A stretch of 64,000 nucleotides of DNA. It comes from Pseudorhodobacter antarcticus (lineage in GTDB: Bacteria > Pseudomonadota > Alphaproteobacteria > Rhodobacterales > Rhodobacteraceae). The stretch's first letter is position 1, and every line of letters starts with the position of its first letter. Shown piece after piece: positions 52,426 through 61,786 of this stretch. A model generated the notes under the pieces. That model ran no database searches. It saw only the letters and a list, made by a program, of their open reading frames with translations, and was not told where the DNA came from. Location: contig NZ_FOCO01000014.1 of assembly GCF_900110135.1 (NCBI RefSeq), positions 23,525-87,524 of the forward strand. Reading direction: 5' to 3'. Position numbers and translations under genes: made by a program.

Positions 52426-53370
52426 ATGGCACATATCACCACCCACCCGCCCCACGCGGACCGAATTTTGGCAGGCGTCGGCCTGATGTTGGCGTTTTGC
52501 GTGCTGGCCCCTTTGCTGGATGTCGCTTCAAAACTTGCGGCGGCAACGATTCCGGTGGGGCAAATTGTGGTGGCACGGTTCGTGGTACAGGCGGTGTTGA
52601 TGCTACCTTTTGTGCTGGCGATGCGGCTGGATTGGCGAATGTCCCCGCGCATCTTTGGCCTGTTGATGGCGCGCGCGGTGTGTTTGATGCTGGCCACCTA
52701 TTGCTTTGTCGCCGCGGTCGCCGTGATGCCGATCGCCGATGCGCTGGCGATTGTGTTTGTCGAACCGTTTATCCTGCTAATTCTTGGCAGTTTTCTGTTT
52801 GGCGATGAGGTGGGGCCACGCCGGATTGCCGCATCCACCGTTGGGTTTTTGGGTGCGCTGCTGGTCATACAGCCGTCGATTGCGGCGTTCGGCTGGGTCG
52901 CGCTGTTTCCTTTGGGCACGGCGTTCACCTTTGCGGGCTATATGCTGATCACGCGGGCGATGTCGCGCGCGATGCATCCGGTCGCGATGCAATTGCACAC
53001 GGCATTGGCGGGATCGGCGATTTGCCTGCCGTTGATGTGGGCGTTTGATGGGTCGGGCATCAAGGAATTAGATGCAGTGATGCCTGCGGGCATCGAATGG
53101 CTGTGGCTGTTTGGCGTGGGGTTTTGGGCGGCCTGCAGCCATATGTGTATGACCTATGCGCTGAAATTCGCACCGTCCGCCACGCTGGCACCGCTGCATT
53201 ACGCAGAACTGATTTCGGCGGTCGTGTTGGGATATCTGATCTTTGATGACTTTCCCAATCCCATGACATGGGCGGGCATTGCGATCATCACCGGGTCAGG
53301 CCTTTACATCATTTACCGCGAACAGGTGAGCGCGCGCGCCCGCGTCACCCCGCCCACGCCCGCGCGCTGA
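52426..53370 (+). CDS. EamA/DMT-family transporter
   Basis: A 314-residue inner-membrane exporter of the drug/metabolite transporter superfamily with about ten helices in two EamA repeats. Characteristic segments are LAGVGLMLAFCVLAPLLDVASKLAA, RFVVQAVLMLPFVLAMRL and the second-repeat AALFPLGTAFTFAGYMLITRAMSRAMHP. The ATG at 52426 starts directly before the first helix; an upstream in-frame TTG at 52384 is less likely. The last 26 bases overlap the end of convergent thiamine pyrophosphokinase. Substrate unknown; it differs from the exporter at 503-1414. Confidence 0.87.
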   Translation: MAHITTHPPHADRILAGVGLMLAFCVLAPLLDVASKLAAATIPVGQIVVARFVVQAVLMLPFVLAMRLDWRMSPRIFGLLMARAVCLMLATYCFVAAVAVMPIADALAIVFVEPFILLILGSFLFGDEVGPRRIAASTVGFLGALLVIQPSIAAFGWVALFPLGTAFTFAGYMLITRAMSRAMHPVAMQLHTALAGSAICLPLMWAFDGSGIKELDAVMPAGIEWLWLFGVGFWAACSHMCMTYALKFAPSATLAPLHYAELISAVVLGYLIFDDFPNPMTWAGIAIITGSGLYIIYREQVSARARVTPPTPAR

Positions 53371-54019
53371 TCCGGGCGTCAAGCGCTGTGCGCAAACGCG
53401 CGCGCGGCACGATGACCAACATTCCCGGCGCGTCAAAATCCAAGGTCACCACGCCGTTTGCCCGGTTCGACGTGCCCCCCCGCCCCATCGGCGCAAAATC
53501 AATCCCGTCGATGGACCACTGCAAGCCTGTGCTGCGCCCGGTGGTTGGGGCAAAGGGAAACAGGCTGAACCGATCACCGGGGCGCATCTGCAAGGTGATA
53601 TGTTGCGGCGCGGCAAAGATCACATCGTCACGCCCGATCAACAGACACGGGGTAAGATAGCGGCGCGACAGCACGGCCAATGCCGCCAGTTCATGGTCCA
53701 CCCGCCCCCCCAGCAGGCCAAGACCCAGCACGAATGGCGCCCGAATATGGCGCAGCGCCTTGTCAAAATCAGTGCTGTCTTGTTCCGCGATGGGGTGGAT
53801 CACATCGGCCAGCGCCGCGTGCCCCGCCACAGACAGGCTGTCCATATCGCCAATCACCGCCGCCGGGCGCACCCCGCAGGCCAGCGCCCGGTCCCCGCCC
53901 CCATCCGCCGCCACAACGCAAGGCGCAAGGGCGCGCGCCGCCGCCACATCGCGGGCCAAAACCGAGCCGCCTGCAATCAACGTGACCCCCGTTTGGGATT
54001 CGACAATTGGGTGTTTCAT
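53345..54019 (-). CDS. Thiamine pyrophosphokinase
   Basis: A 224-residue enzyme phosphorylating thiamine to thiamine pyrophosphate. Family motifs: VVAADGGGDRAL, AAVIGDMDSL, EQDSTDFDKALRHI and LGLLGGRVDHELAALAVL. The C-terminal beta domain (LSLFPFAPTTGRSTGLQWSIDG) binds thiamine. Its 3' end overlaps the EamA gene by 26 bases. It is divergent from the large low-complexity protein gene with about 140 bases between. Confidence 0.94.
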   Translation of the reverse strand: MKHPIVESQTGVTLIAGGSVLARDVAAARALAPCVVAADGGGDRALACGVRPAAVIGDMDSLSVAGHAALADVIHPIAEQDSTDFDKALRHIRAPFVLGLGLLGGRVDHELAALAVLSRRYLTPCLLIGRDDVIFAAPQHITLQMRPGDRFSLFPFAPTTGRSTGLQWSIDGIDFAPMGRGGTSNRANGVVTLDFDAPGMLVIVPRARLRTALDARISARAWAG

Positions 54020-54160
54020 CGCGATACTGTATCCAAATTAAGGCACAATCTTGCGGGTTGAACACAAACAATCCTTCAAATTACCCCTATATGTCCACGG
54101 AATTGAACATTCTTTGCCGCCATATGGGGCATAGATTTGGTAACAAAGGGCGAGCATCCA

Positions 54161-56494
54161 ATGACCGGGGCGAGCAAAATTCTGACGGTTTCTTACGGCA
54201 CATTCTCTTGCACATTGGAGGGCTTTGACGAGCCTTTCAACACGATGAAGGCAATTGCCGAGTATTTCCGCGATTTGGCGGCCGAAGACCGCTATTTTGG
54301 GGCCGAACCACCCACACCCGACACCGCGATGCTGCATCAAATCGCTGAACGCGAAATGAAGCGGCGGGTGGAGGCCAAAGTGTCCGCCAATGGCGTGATC
54401 TTGCGCGCCACCGATTCGGAGCGGGTCGATGCCCCAGCACCTCGGATTTTGACCGCGCCAAATGTGACGGTGAACAGCCCCGTTGCGCGGCCAAAGGGGG
54501 AGGCCGCCCCAAAACCTGAACAGATGTTTGAAGATCAGCACGCGGCAGGACAAAATGCGGGGCAATCTGCACCGCAATCCTTGATCGGCACCCCGCCTGT
54601 GCAAGGCGTATCTGACAGCGTGGCCGAAAAGCTGGCGCGCATCCGCAACGCGATGGTCGACAGCCGCGCCGCAGGCGACACCACGCGTGCCCCGGCGACC
54701 ATCACCACAAGCAGTGCTGCGGCTGCGGCTGCGGCAAAAGCCGAAGCAGAGGCCCATGCAGCCCGCGCAAAAGTAGCGGCTGAACAAGCAGCGGAGCAAA
54801 CGCGTGCAAAGGAAGCGGCGGAAGCAGCTGAAAAGGCGGCGGCGCAAGCGCGTGCAAAGGAAGCGGAGCAAGCAGCTGAACAAGCGGCGGCGCAAGCGCG
54901 TGCAAAGGAAGCGGAGCAAGCAGCAGAACAAGCGGCGGCGCAAGCGCGTGCAAAGGAAGCGGCGGAAGCGGCTGAAAAGGTGGCAGCGCAAGCGGCGGAA
55001 AAATCAGCGCAGGATGATGCGATGATCGCCGCATTGGCGGGGTCGTTTGACGATGAAACCGTGGCGGTTGATGGCCGGTTTGACGATGAAACCGACGATA
55101 CGGTCACACCATTGGACAGCATGACCGATGGCGACGACAGCCTGATGGCCTCGCTTGCCAATGCGATGGCCGCATCGACAGCGCCAGAAGCCACGGTCGC
55201 TTTGGTCACAAAGCCCGAAAACGATGTGGCAGATGATCTGGCCAATGACCTTACAGATGATTTGGCGGATGAGTTTGATGGCGACGATATGTCCCCCCTG
55301 CCCCCCAAGGCAGAGACCGGGCTGGGCGTGATCACCCCCGATGCTGATTTTTATTCTGCGCCCAATGCTGTAACAGAACCCTTGCCAGCGGCGGCGGCTG
55401 ACGTGCCGCAAACAGCAGATTTGCAAACACCCGATACGCAAGCACCAACCGAAAACCCAACCGTGCAGCGGGCACGGGCGCGTGTGATCAAAATTCGGCG
55501 CGCCCCTATGGACGCCGTAACAGCCCCCGCAGCCAGCGGATTGTCGGCAGAGGCCGAAGCAGACCTGATGCGCGAATTGGAAGCGTTGCAAGGCGATGCC
55601 ACCATCGACGCCCCAACACCCCAAACGCCAACAGCCGAAACGCCCGATGACGCCAATGACAGCGCGGGGCAAGTGCGCCCGCAGCGCCCCGTTTCCCCAC
55701 GCCGCCGCGCCAGCGATATGGCAGGTGCGGAAGATGATGCATCGGTCAAACGCCTGTTGGATCAAACAAATACCGAATTGCAAGGCACGGAAAACCGCCG
55801 CCGCCTGTCTGCGATTTCCCATCTGAAAGCCGCCGTGGCCGCAACAGTTGCCGACCGCGAGGCCGGCGGCGACAATGGCCCGACCGAAGAAATGCGGATG
55901 AACCCGTATCGCAATGATCTGGAACGTGTGGTGCGTCCGCGCCCCGCAGCCGAACTTGTTGCCCCGATGGCGGCCGCCCCCGAACGGACCAGCCCTTTGA
56001 TGCTGGTGTCCGAACAGCGCATCGACACGCCCCGCGTCAAACCCACCGAGGCCCCGAACCATATCACCCCGGTGCGTCCGCGCCGTGTGGTGGCAGGCAG
56101 CCTTGCCGCCGATTTGGCGGTGCCGCAAAACACCGATGCCGAGGTTGATCTGGACGCCGCCTTGGATGGCAGCGATCAGCGCAATATCTTTGGCGCCTCC
56201 ACCAGCTTTGCCGACTATGCCGAACGGCTGGGTGCGGAATCGCTGGCCGATTTGCTGGAAGCGGCAGCCGCCTATTCCGCTAATGTCGAAGGCCATGCGG
56301 ACGTGTCGCGCCCCCAAATGGTAAGCCATGTGTTGACCGTGCAGCCCGAATTGGAAAACGACCGCGAACAGATGTTGGCCAGCTTTGGCACGTTGCTGCG
56401 CGATGGCCGGATTGAAAAGGTCCGCCGTGGGTATTTCGTGCTAAGCGAATCCTCGCCCATCATGGGCGAAGTGCGCAAGGCCGCTAAGGGCTGA
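54161..56494 (+). CDS. Large low-complexity protein with conserved N- and C-terminal segments, function unknown
   Basis: A 777-residue, acidic and alanine-rich protein from the ATG at 54161 (AAAGGG lies ahead). The first ~70 residues look folded and conserved (KILTVSYGTFSCTLEGFDEPFNTMKAIAEYFRDLAAEDRYFG), followed by Pro/Ala linkers, an Ala/Glu/Lys helical repeat built from a 48-base unit, an acidic stretch, and several conserved islands. The last ~80 residues again look globular (DYAERLGAESLADLLEAAAAYSANVEG, MLASFGTLLRDGRIEKVRRGYFVLSESSPIMGEV). I do not recognise a family and assign no function. No signal peptide or membrane helix is seen, so cytoplasmic. A strong terminator follows. Confidence 0.8.
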   Translation: MTGASKILTVSYGTFSCTLEGFDEPFNTMKAIAEYFRDLAAEDRYFGAEPPTPDTAMLHQIAEREMKRRVEAKVSANGVILRATDSERVDAPAPRILTAPNVTVNSPVARPKGEAAPKPEQMFEDQHAAGQNAGQSAPQSLIGTPPVQGVSDSVAEKLARIRNAMVDSRAAGDTTRAPATITTSSAAAAAAAKAEAEAHAARAKVAAEQAAEQTRAKEAAEAAEKAAAQARAKEAEQAAEQAAAQARAKEAEQAAEQAAAQARAKEAAEAAEKVAAQAAEKSAQDDAMIAALAGSFDDETVAVDGRFDDETDDTVTPLDSMTDGDDSLMASLANAMAASTAPEATVALVTKPENDVADDLANDLTDDLADEFDGDDMSPLPPKAETGLGVITPDADFYSAPNAVTEPLPAAAADVPQTADLQTPDTQAPTENPTVQRARARVIKIRRAPMDAVTAPAASGLSAEAEADLMRELEALQGDATIDAPTPQTPTAETPDDANDSAGQVRPQRPVSPRRRASDMAGAEDDASVKRLLDQTNTELQGTENRRRLSAISHLKAAVAATVADREAGGDNGPTEEMRMNPYRNDLERVVRPRPAAELVAPMAAAPERTSPLMLVSEQRIDTPRVKPTEAPNHITPVRPRRVVAGSLAADLAVPQNTDAEVDLDAALDGSDQRNIFGASTSFADYAERLGAESLADLLEAAAAYSANVEGHADVSRPQMVSHVLTVQPELENDREQMLASFGTLLRDGRIEKVRRGYFVLSESSPIMGEVRKAAKG
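54801..54992 (+). repeat. 48-bp tandem repeat, four copies
   Basis: The word CGCGTGCAAAGGAAGCGG recurs at 54801, 54849, 54897 and 54945, an exact period of 48. Each unit encodes a 16-residue helical heptad-like block (ARAKEAEQAAEQAAAQ). The near-identity at DNA level indicates recent expansion inside the 777-residue protein. Confidence 0.85.
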
Positions 56495-56514
56495 TCCGCC
56501 CCCCCCAACTACGA

Positions 56515-56543
56515 AAAAGGCCGGGATAAACCCCCGGCCTTTT
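56515..56543. terminator. Bidirectional terminator after the 777-residue protein gene
   Basis: AAAAGGCCGGG (56515-56525) and CCCGGCCTTTT (56533-56543) form a perfect 11-bp stem; it is 20 bases from the + gene's stop and 2 bases before the stop of convergent DUF2842. Confidence 0.85.
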
Positions 56544-56544
56544 G

Positions 56545-56769
56545 TCATTCTGGGGTTTGATCAGGGTCAGGTTTGCCAACCCCGATAAAGACGAATTTGA
56601 ACGGCAGCATCCATAAAAACCCAAGCACGATATAGACCACCAGTTCCAACCAGAACGGCGGGCGGTCAAACAGCGACACCACAAACAGCGCCGCCACAAT
56701 ATACAGCGGCAAACCGACCAGCAGCACCACCAGCGACCAGCGTTTGCGTGCTTTGTAAGATAATGCCAT
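56545..56769 (-). CDS. DUF2842 small membrane protein
   Basis: A 74-residue protein from ATG 56769, which has AAGGAA 8 bases upstream; a TTG 18 bases further on is in frame but weaker. It has the DUF2842 start MALSYKARKRWSLVVLLVGLPLYI followed by two transmembrane helices (residues 11-33 and about 42-62) and a short hydrophilic end (GKPDPDQTPE). Inner membrane; function unknown. It lies 29 bases downstream of purA on the same strand. Confidence 0.85.
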   Translation of the reverse strand: MALSYKARKRWSLVVLLVGLPLYIVAALFVVSLFDRPPFWLELVVYIVLGFLWMLPFKFVFIGVGKPDPDQTPE

Positions 56770-56798
56770 CGCCTGTTTCCTTTTCAATCAACCCGAAT

Positions 56799-58091
56799 TC
56801 AATCCGCGAACGGATCGGTGACCAGAATCGTATCTTCACGCTCTGGAGAGGTTGAAAGTAGGGCGACCGGGCATTGGATCAACTCCTCAATCCGGCGAAC
56901 ATATTTGATTGCGGCCCCCGGCAGGTCGGCCCAAGACCGCGCGCCTGCGGTGTTTTCGGTCCAACCCTCCATCTCCTCATAAATCGGGGTGCAGCGGGCT
57001 TGTTGGTCGGCTGCGGTGGGCAAATAATCCAACCGTGTGCCGTCCAGATCATAGCCAACACAGATTTTGATCACCGGGAAACCATCCATCACATCCAGCT
57101 TGGTCAACGCAATGCCGGTGACGCCCGAGGTGACGCAGGTTTGGCGCACCAACACCGCATCAAACCAACCGCAGCGGCGTTTGCGGCCCGTGACCGTGCC
57201 AAATTCATGGCCGCGTTCGCCCAAGCGTTCGCCGTCAGCATCTTTCAATTCCGCCGGGAACGGCCCTTCGCCAACCCGCGTGGTATAGGCTTTGACAATA
57301 CCCAGCACGAAATCAATCGCGCCCGGCCCCATGCCGGTGCCCGTGGCCGCCTGACCCGCGATGACGTTGGAGGAGGTGACGAAAGGATAAGTGCCAAAGT
57401 CGATATCCAGCAGCGCGCCTTGCGCCCCTTCAAACAAAATGCGTTTGCCCGCGCGCCGCGCTTCGTTCAGCACTTTCCACACGGGCTTTGCATAGGGCAG
57501 CACTTGGGGCGCGATATCGCGCAATTGCGCCAGCAGCGCGTTGCGGTCAATCGGTTCTAACCCCAAACCCCGGCGCAGCGCGTCATGGTGGGTCAGCAGG
57601 CGGTCAACGCGCAACTCCAACGTGGCATCATCGGCCAGATCGGCCACGCGAATGGCGCGGCGGCCCACTTTATCTTCATAGGCCGGGCCAATGCCGCGGC
57701 CTGTTGTGCCGATCTTTGCGACCGATGTTTGATCCTCGCGGGCGCGGTCGAGTTCGCCATGGACAGGCAAAATCAGCACCGCGTTTTCAGCGATCATCAG
57801 GTTTTCAGTTGTGATATCAACACCCTGCCCGCGCAGTTTTTCAATTTCCATCACCAAATGCCACGGGTCCAACACCACGCCATTGCCGATCACCGACAGC
57901 TTGCCGCCGCGCACAATGCCCGAGGGCAGCAGCGACAGCTTGTACACTTTGCCATCAATAACCAACGTATGGCCTGCGTTATGCCCGCCTTGAAAGCGCG
58001 CGATGACATCGGCGCGCTCCGACAGCCAGTCCACAATCTTGCCTTTTCCTTCGTCGCCCCATTGGGCGCCGACTACAACGACATTGGCCAT
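56799..58091 (-). CDS. purA: Adenylosuccinate synthetase
   Basis: A 430-residue GTP-dependent enzyme joining IMP and aspartate in AMP synthesis. The P-loop [16 protein letters not shown] (residues 8-23), [34 protein letters not shown] and [16 protein letters not shown] motifs are complete. Cytoplasmic. It is followed by DUF2842, probably in the same transcript, and is divergent from the DUF6524-like gene. Confidence 0.97.
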   Translation of the reverse strand: MANVVVVGAQWGDEGKGKIVDWLSERADVIARFQGGHNAGHTLVIDGKVYKLSLLPSGIVRGGKLSVIGNGVVLDPWHLVMEIEKLRGQGVDITTENLMIAENAVLILPVHGELDRAREDQTSVAKIGTTGRGIGPAYEDKVGRRAIRVADLADDATLELRVDRLLTHHDALRRGLGLEPIDRNALLAQLRDIAPQVLPYAKPVWKVLNEARRAGKRILFEGAQGALLDIDFGTYPFVTSSNVIAGQAATGTGMGPGAIDFVLGIVKAYTTRVGEGPFPAELKDADGERLGERGHEFGTVTGRKRRCGWFDAVLVRQTCVTSGVTGIALTKLDVMDGFPVIKICVGYDLDGTRLDYLPTAADQQARCTPIYEEMEGWTENTAGARSWADLPGAAIKYVRRIEELIQCPVALLSTSPEREDTILVTDPFAD

Positions 58092-58247
58092 TCTAAAGAT
58101 CCTTTTCGGCAGCGGTCAGGTTAGAAACCGCTTGGGGTATAGCCGCCCCTGCGCGCAGGTGAAACACCTAATTCGCGCGCCCTGGCCCTTGGATGGGGCG
58201 CGCACGCATCCGACCACAGGGCAACGGGGTTTCAAGGCGGGTAATTC

Positions 58248-58643
58248 ATGGTTTTTTTGGTGCGGTGGCTGGGGGCGTTTGCCCTGTTGGCGGTGACATT
58301 CAACCCGACCCCGTGGAGTTTTACCCGCTGGGCGCAGGCGCAATACACCACGCAATTGTCGCTGGTCGTGCTGTTTGGGTTGCTGTTGACGGTCGCCTAC
58401 CTCATCTATCTGGCGGCCACGTTGCGCTCGCTGGGCCTGTTTGGGATGCTGTTGGTCGCGGCGGTGTTTGGGGCCGTGATTTGGGTTTTGGTCGATTGGG
58501 GCGTGTTGGCAACCACCAATTCGGCGATGAACATCTGGCTGGGCATTTTGGCCCTGTCGCGGGTGCTGGGCATCGGCCTGTCGTGGAGCATTTTGTCGCA
58601 ACGCCTGTCTGGCCAAGCTACGGTGGATAAGGTGGATGATTAA
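58248..58643 (+). CDS. Four-helix inner membrane protein (DUF6524-like)
   Basis: A 131-residue, strongly hydrophobic protein with four predicted helices near residues 3-20, 37-58, 64-86 and 92-113. The short loop FNPTPWSFTRWAQAQ after the first helix and the C-terminal RLSGQATVDKVDD tail are the only polar regions. It resembles a small uncharacterised family in Rhodobacterales. No function is assigned. Its stop lies 3 bases from the stop of the convergent gene. Confidence 0.78.
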   Translation: MVFLVRWLGAFALLAVTFNPTPWSFTRWAQAQYTTQLSLVVLFGLLLTVAYLIYLAATLRSLGLFGMLLVAAVFGAVIWVLVDWGVLATTNSAMNIWLGILALSRVLGIGLSWSILSQRLSGQATVDKVDD

Positions 58644-58646
58644 CCC

Positions 58647-59423
58647 CTAAGAGTTAGCCCCCACAGCCAAAGTTTGCGCCGCCATGCCCGCATCGAAATA
58701 GACGTTATTGATCTGGCGCTGCCCCGCCTCATACGGTTTTGCCTGTTCCACGATCAACTGTTGGGTGGTCATGGTCAGGGCCGCAAGGGCGGTGTTCGCA
58801 TCATGCAAATAAGGGGTCGCGGCGATGAAATCCGCACGCGATTGGGCAATCAGCGTGGCAAACTGTTCCCCCCCAACACCGGCTGGGATGCGGTTAAGCA
58901 ACAAATCCCGGCTCAGGGCATAAGCATAGAAAAACCCAGTGAAAAACAGCGCCTCCAGCAAGATTTGGTCCAGCATGGCGGCGATAATGGGGCGTTTCGT
59001 GGGCGCTTGGCCCAGGGTGTGCTGCGCCAACAGGCCATTCACCGCCACGATCCGCCCGAAAAACTGCGACAGATGAACCTGCGCGTTCGGGTCCAGCGTT
59101 TTCAGGTCTTGGGTGTAATGAAAGGTCAGATAGGATTTGGTGCCGTCCGCCGCCACACGTTCAAACAGGGCGGCGATATCTGTGCAATAAATCGGGTCTT
59201 TTTCCTTGGGCAGCGCCGCGCCGCGCGCCAGACGGCCGCCCAAAACCACCACATCATAGGCGATCTGGTTCAGCACATCCAGCATGGATTCGATATAGTC
59301 AGGTTGGCGGGGCGGCAGGTTTGGGGCGGCAGGTTTGGGGCGGGGGCGAGGAGGGGGACGGGTGCGATCATGCTGTGGCCCACGGCCTTTTTGCCAAAGA
59401 ATTTTGTCAGAATCATAATGCAC
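58647..59423 (-). CDS. Hypothetical protein, 258 residues
   Basis: The first ~40 residues are a Pro/Arg-rich disordered segment (TRPPPRPRPKPAAPNLPPR). The rest is helical with IESMLDVLNQIAYDVVVLGGRL, a possible membrane-embedded stretch LLEALFFTGFFYAYALSRDLL, and a C-terminal ALAALTMTTQQLIVEQAKPY helix. No signal peptide; I do not recognise a family. It lies 116 bases downstream of the nitrile hydratase operon in the same direction; co-transcription is possible but unsupported by overlap. Confidence 0.72.
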   Translation of the reverse strand: MHYDSDKILWQKGRGPQHDRTRPPPRPRPKPAAPNLPPRQPDYIESMLDVLNQIAYDVVVLGGRLARGAALPKEKDPIYCTDIAALFERVAADGTKSYLTFHYTQDLKTLDPNAQVHLSQFFGRIVAVNGLLAQHTLGQAPTKRPIIAAMLDQILLEALFFTGFFYAYALSRDLLLNRIPAGVGGEQFATLIAQSRADFIAATPYLHDANTALAALTMTTQQLIVEQAKPYEAGQRQINNVYFDAGMAAQTLAVGANS

Positions 59424-59539
59424 CTTTGTCCTTTGACAAACCCGCCGATTGCCCCAAGGTTTGACCGATTCCTATGGCAGAACCAAGGCGCAGGCCCGGC
59501 GGTTTTCGGACGGGCTTACAGATGGGTTTGCAGTCGGGT

Positions 59540-59896
59540 TTACTGTGCGCCTTGCGGCCCCAATCGCACCGGGGCACCGTGCGGCGTGTCCAGATGCGCC
59601 TGCGTCCACGCGGCCTTTAGCGCGGCAAGGTGCGGCGCGTCCGCCTGCCCCAAATCCAGCAACAGCTGTTCCAGCGTTGCAAGCCACGCCAAATAATACG
59701 CTTCGCCCCCATCCGCAGCGCCGCCTTGCTTGCGCAAACTGGCCCCAAACCGCGCCGCCCAATCTGGCCAAGTGAACAGCCCCGCGCCCGACAGATGCAC
59801 CGTGATTGCAAACACTTGCGCATGCCACGGGTCCGCAAATACGGGGGGATTGGCAGGGTTGGGGGGGATTTCGGGCAGCATCATGGGCGGCTTCAT
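59540..59896 (-). CDS. Nitrile hydratase accessory protein (activator)
   Basis: A 118-residue protein matching the nitrile hydratase activator/chaperone family: PVFADPWHAQVFAITVHLSGAGLFTWPDWAARFGASL, then GGEAYYLAWLATLEQLLLDLG. It probably helps insert the metal into the alpha subunit or assemble the alpha-beta complex. The ATG at 59896 overlaps the beta-subunit stop by four bases (ATGA), so translation is coupled. Length is typical. Confidence 0.88.
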   Translation of the reverse strand: MKPPMMLPEIPPNPANPPVFADPWHAQVFAITVHLSGAGLFTWPDWAARFGASLRKQGGAADGGEAYYLAWLATLEQLLLDLGQADAPHLAALKAAWTQAHLDTPHGAPVRLGPQGAQ

Positions 59897-60597
59897 GGGG
59901 CTGCCTGCAAATAGCTTTGCCACAGATCCAACACCACCTCATCCAAGGGGTGTTCGGGATGGGCCCACAAATCGGAGGCCTTAAACGCCACAGCATACAG
60001 CGGCTCCGCTTGGTCGGGCGTCCCATGGGCGGCGGCGTCGGGCAGCACGTGGGTGCCGTGATGGCGTAAAACGCGGCCCCGCGTGCCCGCAGCATAGCGG
60101 GGCAAGCGCGTGTGCCCGCCCGCAACGCTGGTATTTTCCGCTTTGCGCCGCGTTTGCACCGCATCGCCCGCGCGAAACAACGGGGCCGTGTCACTGGGCC
60201 TGTCAGACGCCCCGCCTTTGGCCAGAACCCCTGCCACCGCATCGGCGCGCAGCGCACGTGGGTCAAGATCAATTGGGTCAAGGTCACTGGGGCCAAAATA
60301 ACTGAGGGCGGCGGGACCGCCCGCCAGTTCGGCTCGCGTCACCACCCCTTTGGCCACCAACAAAGCCGCCAATCCGCCCAACCATTTTTCGTAATAGGAA
60401 AAACGAGTGTAATCTTGCGGCGACAGACATTCGCGGGCATGGCGCGAGGTGTCGATGTTCCACTTGCCCAACGCACCACAAGCCAGCGTGATCGCCAAAG
60501 CGCGGGCATGCCAATCAGCGTGAAATGCCGCATCATCCGTGGCAGGCACCACCGGCCCATCGCCAAACCGCCCGCCCATGTCATGGGGCCGCGTCAC
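59893..60597 (-). CDS. nthB: Nitrile hydratase beta subunit
   Basis: A 234-residue beta subunit. Typical motifs: [72 protein letters not shown], and the C-terminal SH3-like barrel [32 protein letters not shown] ending [11 protein letters not shown] and [10 protein letters not shown]. With the alpha subunit it hydrates nitriles to amides. It overlaps the alpha gene stop and the activator gene start by four bases each. Confidence 0.95.
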   Translation of the reverse strand: MTRPHDMGGRFGDGPVVPATDDAAFHADWHARALAITLACGALGKWNIDTSRHARECLSPQDYTRFSYYEKWLGGLAALLVAKGVVTRAELAGGPAALSYFGPSDLDPIDLDPRALRADAVAGVLAKGGASDRPSDTAPLFRAGDAVQTRRKAENTSVAGGHTRLPRYAAGTRGRVLRHHGTHVLPDAAAHGTPDQAEPLYAVAFKASDLWAHPEHPLDEVVLDLWQSYLQAAP

Positions 60598-61202
60598 AGC
60601 AGCGCCGTCCCGATCATCCCGTCACGGGTAACGCGGGCGGCCAGCGCGTCTGCGCCCAACCCTTCGGTGCCAAGGGGGCGCTGCGGGATGACCAAATACC
60701 GCACCTCTGCCGTGGAATCCCAGACACGGACCGCACAGGTCGCAGGCAAGCTTACGCCAAAATCGGCCAACACCGCACGGGGTTCGCGCACCGCCCGCGC
60801 CCGGTAAGCATCGGATTTGTACCAATCGGGCGGGATGCCCAGCAGCGGCCACGGATAGCAACTGCACAGCGTACACACGACCATATTGTGCAAATCGGCA
60901 GTATTTTCCACCGCAACCATATGTTCGCCTTGCCGCCCGTAAAACCCCATCTCGCGCACCGCAGCTGTCGCATCGCGCAGCAAATAAGCGCGAAAATCAG
61001 GGTCGGTCCATGCCCGCGCCACCACAGCGGCCCCATTGCGGGGGCCAATTTTATAGGCATATGTTTCAATAATCGCATCAAGTGCTGCGGGATCCACAAG
61101 GCCCTTGGCGACCAGCAGCGTTTCCAGCGCCTTGACCCGCAACGCAGGGTCGGACGGCAGCAGCGCGTGGTCGGGATGGTGGTCTGAATGATCATGGAGC
61201 AT
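60594..61202 (-). CDS. nthA: Nitrile hydratase alpha subunit, cobalt type
   Basis: A 202-residue alpha subunit carrying the metal site. The claw motif is [10 protein letters not shown] with Cys110, Cys113, Ser114 and Cys115; Thr at position 111 is characteristic of non-corrin cobalt enzymes, iron types usually having Ser there. Further motifs are [25 protein letters not shown] and [19 protein letters not shown]. The ATG at 61202 gives the usual His/Asp-rich start ([15 protein letters not shown]); an in-frame GTG at 61253 is possible. It is first of three overlapping genes. No amidase gene lies beside it. Product: an amide from an unknown nitrile. Confidence 0.95.
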   Translation of the reverse strand: MLHDHSDHHPDHALLPSDPALRVKALETLLVAKGLVDPAALDAIIETYAYKIGPRNGAAVVARAWTDPDFRAYLLRDATAAVREMGFYGRQGEHMVAVENTADLHNMVVCTLCSCYPWPLLGIPPDWYKSDAYRARAVREPRAVLADFGVSLPATCAVRVWDSTAEVRYLVIPQRPLGTEGLGADALAARVTRDGMIGTALL

Positions 61203-61351
61203 GGCGGGTATGTTCCGCGCAAGGGGGCCGCCTGTCAACGCATAGCGTGACACGCACCCAAATCCACAAACACTCCCGCCCCCTTGGGGCTTGCCCCCGG
61301 CCCCAGTTGCGACTATTGAGATGCGTCACCCAAGCGGAAGCCAAAAGCCCT

Positions 61352-61753
61352 ATGGAAAACGTCGTTCTTACCATCCACCTGATCCTTGCATTGTGCCTGA
61401 TTGGCGTTGTGCTGATGCAACGCTCCGAAGGGGGTGGTTTGGGCATGGGGGGCGGCGGCAGCGGCGCTATGGCAGGGCGTGCGGCCGCGACCGCGCTGAC
61501 CAAGGTGACATGGATTTTGGCGGTTGCTTTCATCATCACATCGATCACCCTGACGCTGATTGCAGCAGACAAAGCATCGGGAACATCCGTGGTGGACCAA
61601 TTCGGCGGCACATCCCGCCCGATTGAGGCGCCAGTGGCCCCGTTGGGCACCGATTTGTTGCCCCCGGCCCCGGCAAATGCGCCCCTGACTCCGCCGCGTG
61701 CGGATGATGCGGCCCCGGCAACAGCCCCCGCCACACCGCCTGCGGGCAACTGA
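61352..61753 (+). CDS. secG: Preprotein translocase subunit SecG
   Basis: A 133-residue inner-membrane protein of the Sec translocon. Two helices (residues 3-22 and about 50-71) flank the conserved cytoplasmic loop MQRSEGGGLGMGGGGSGAMAG, the SecG signature. After them comes a Pro/Ala-rich C-terminal tail of about 50 residues, longer than in E. coli but usual in alphaproteobacteria. ATG 61352 was chosen as the family start. It is followed by a palindrome and, about 180 bases later, pyrG. Confidence 0.93.
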   Translation: MENVVLTIHLILALCLIGVVLMQRSEGGGLGMGGGGSGAMAGRAAATALTKVTWILAVAFIITSITLTLIAADKASGTSVVDQFGGTSRPIEAPVAPLGTDLLPPAPANAPLTPPRADDAAPATAPATPPAGN

Positions 61754-61765
61754 CACAGGCTGCGC

Positions 61766-61786
61766 GGGCCCCAAACCTTGGGGCCC
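61766..61786. terminator. Palindromic hairpin after secG
   Basis: GGGCCCCAA (61766-61774) pairs with TTGGGGCCC (61778-61786) with a three-base loop, 12 bases after the secG stop. There is no T-run, so termination efficiency is unclear. Confidence 0.45.

Noticed and set aside
54161..56494. CheA or another named signalling protein for the 777-residue protein
   Set aside because: No phosphotransfer, kinase or CheW-like motif is visible; only low-complexity linkers and unassigned ends.
60594..61202. Iron-type nitrile hydratase or thiocyanate hydrolase
   Set aside because: The metal claw has Thr (CTLCSC), the cobalt form, and separate alpha and beta subunits of nitrile hydratase length are present.
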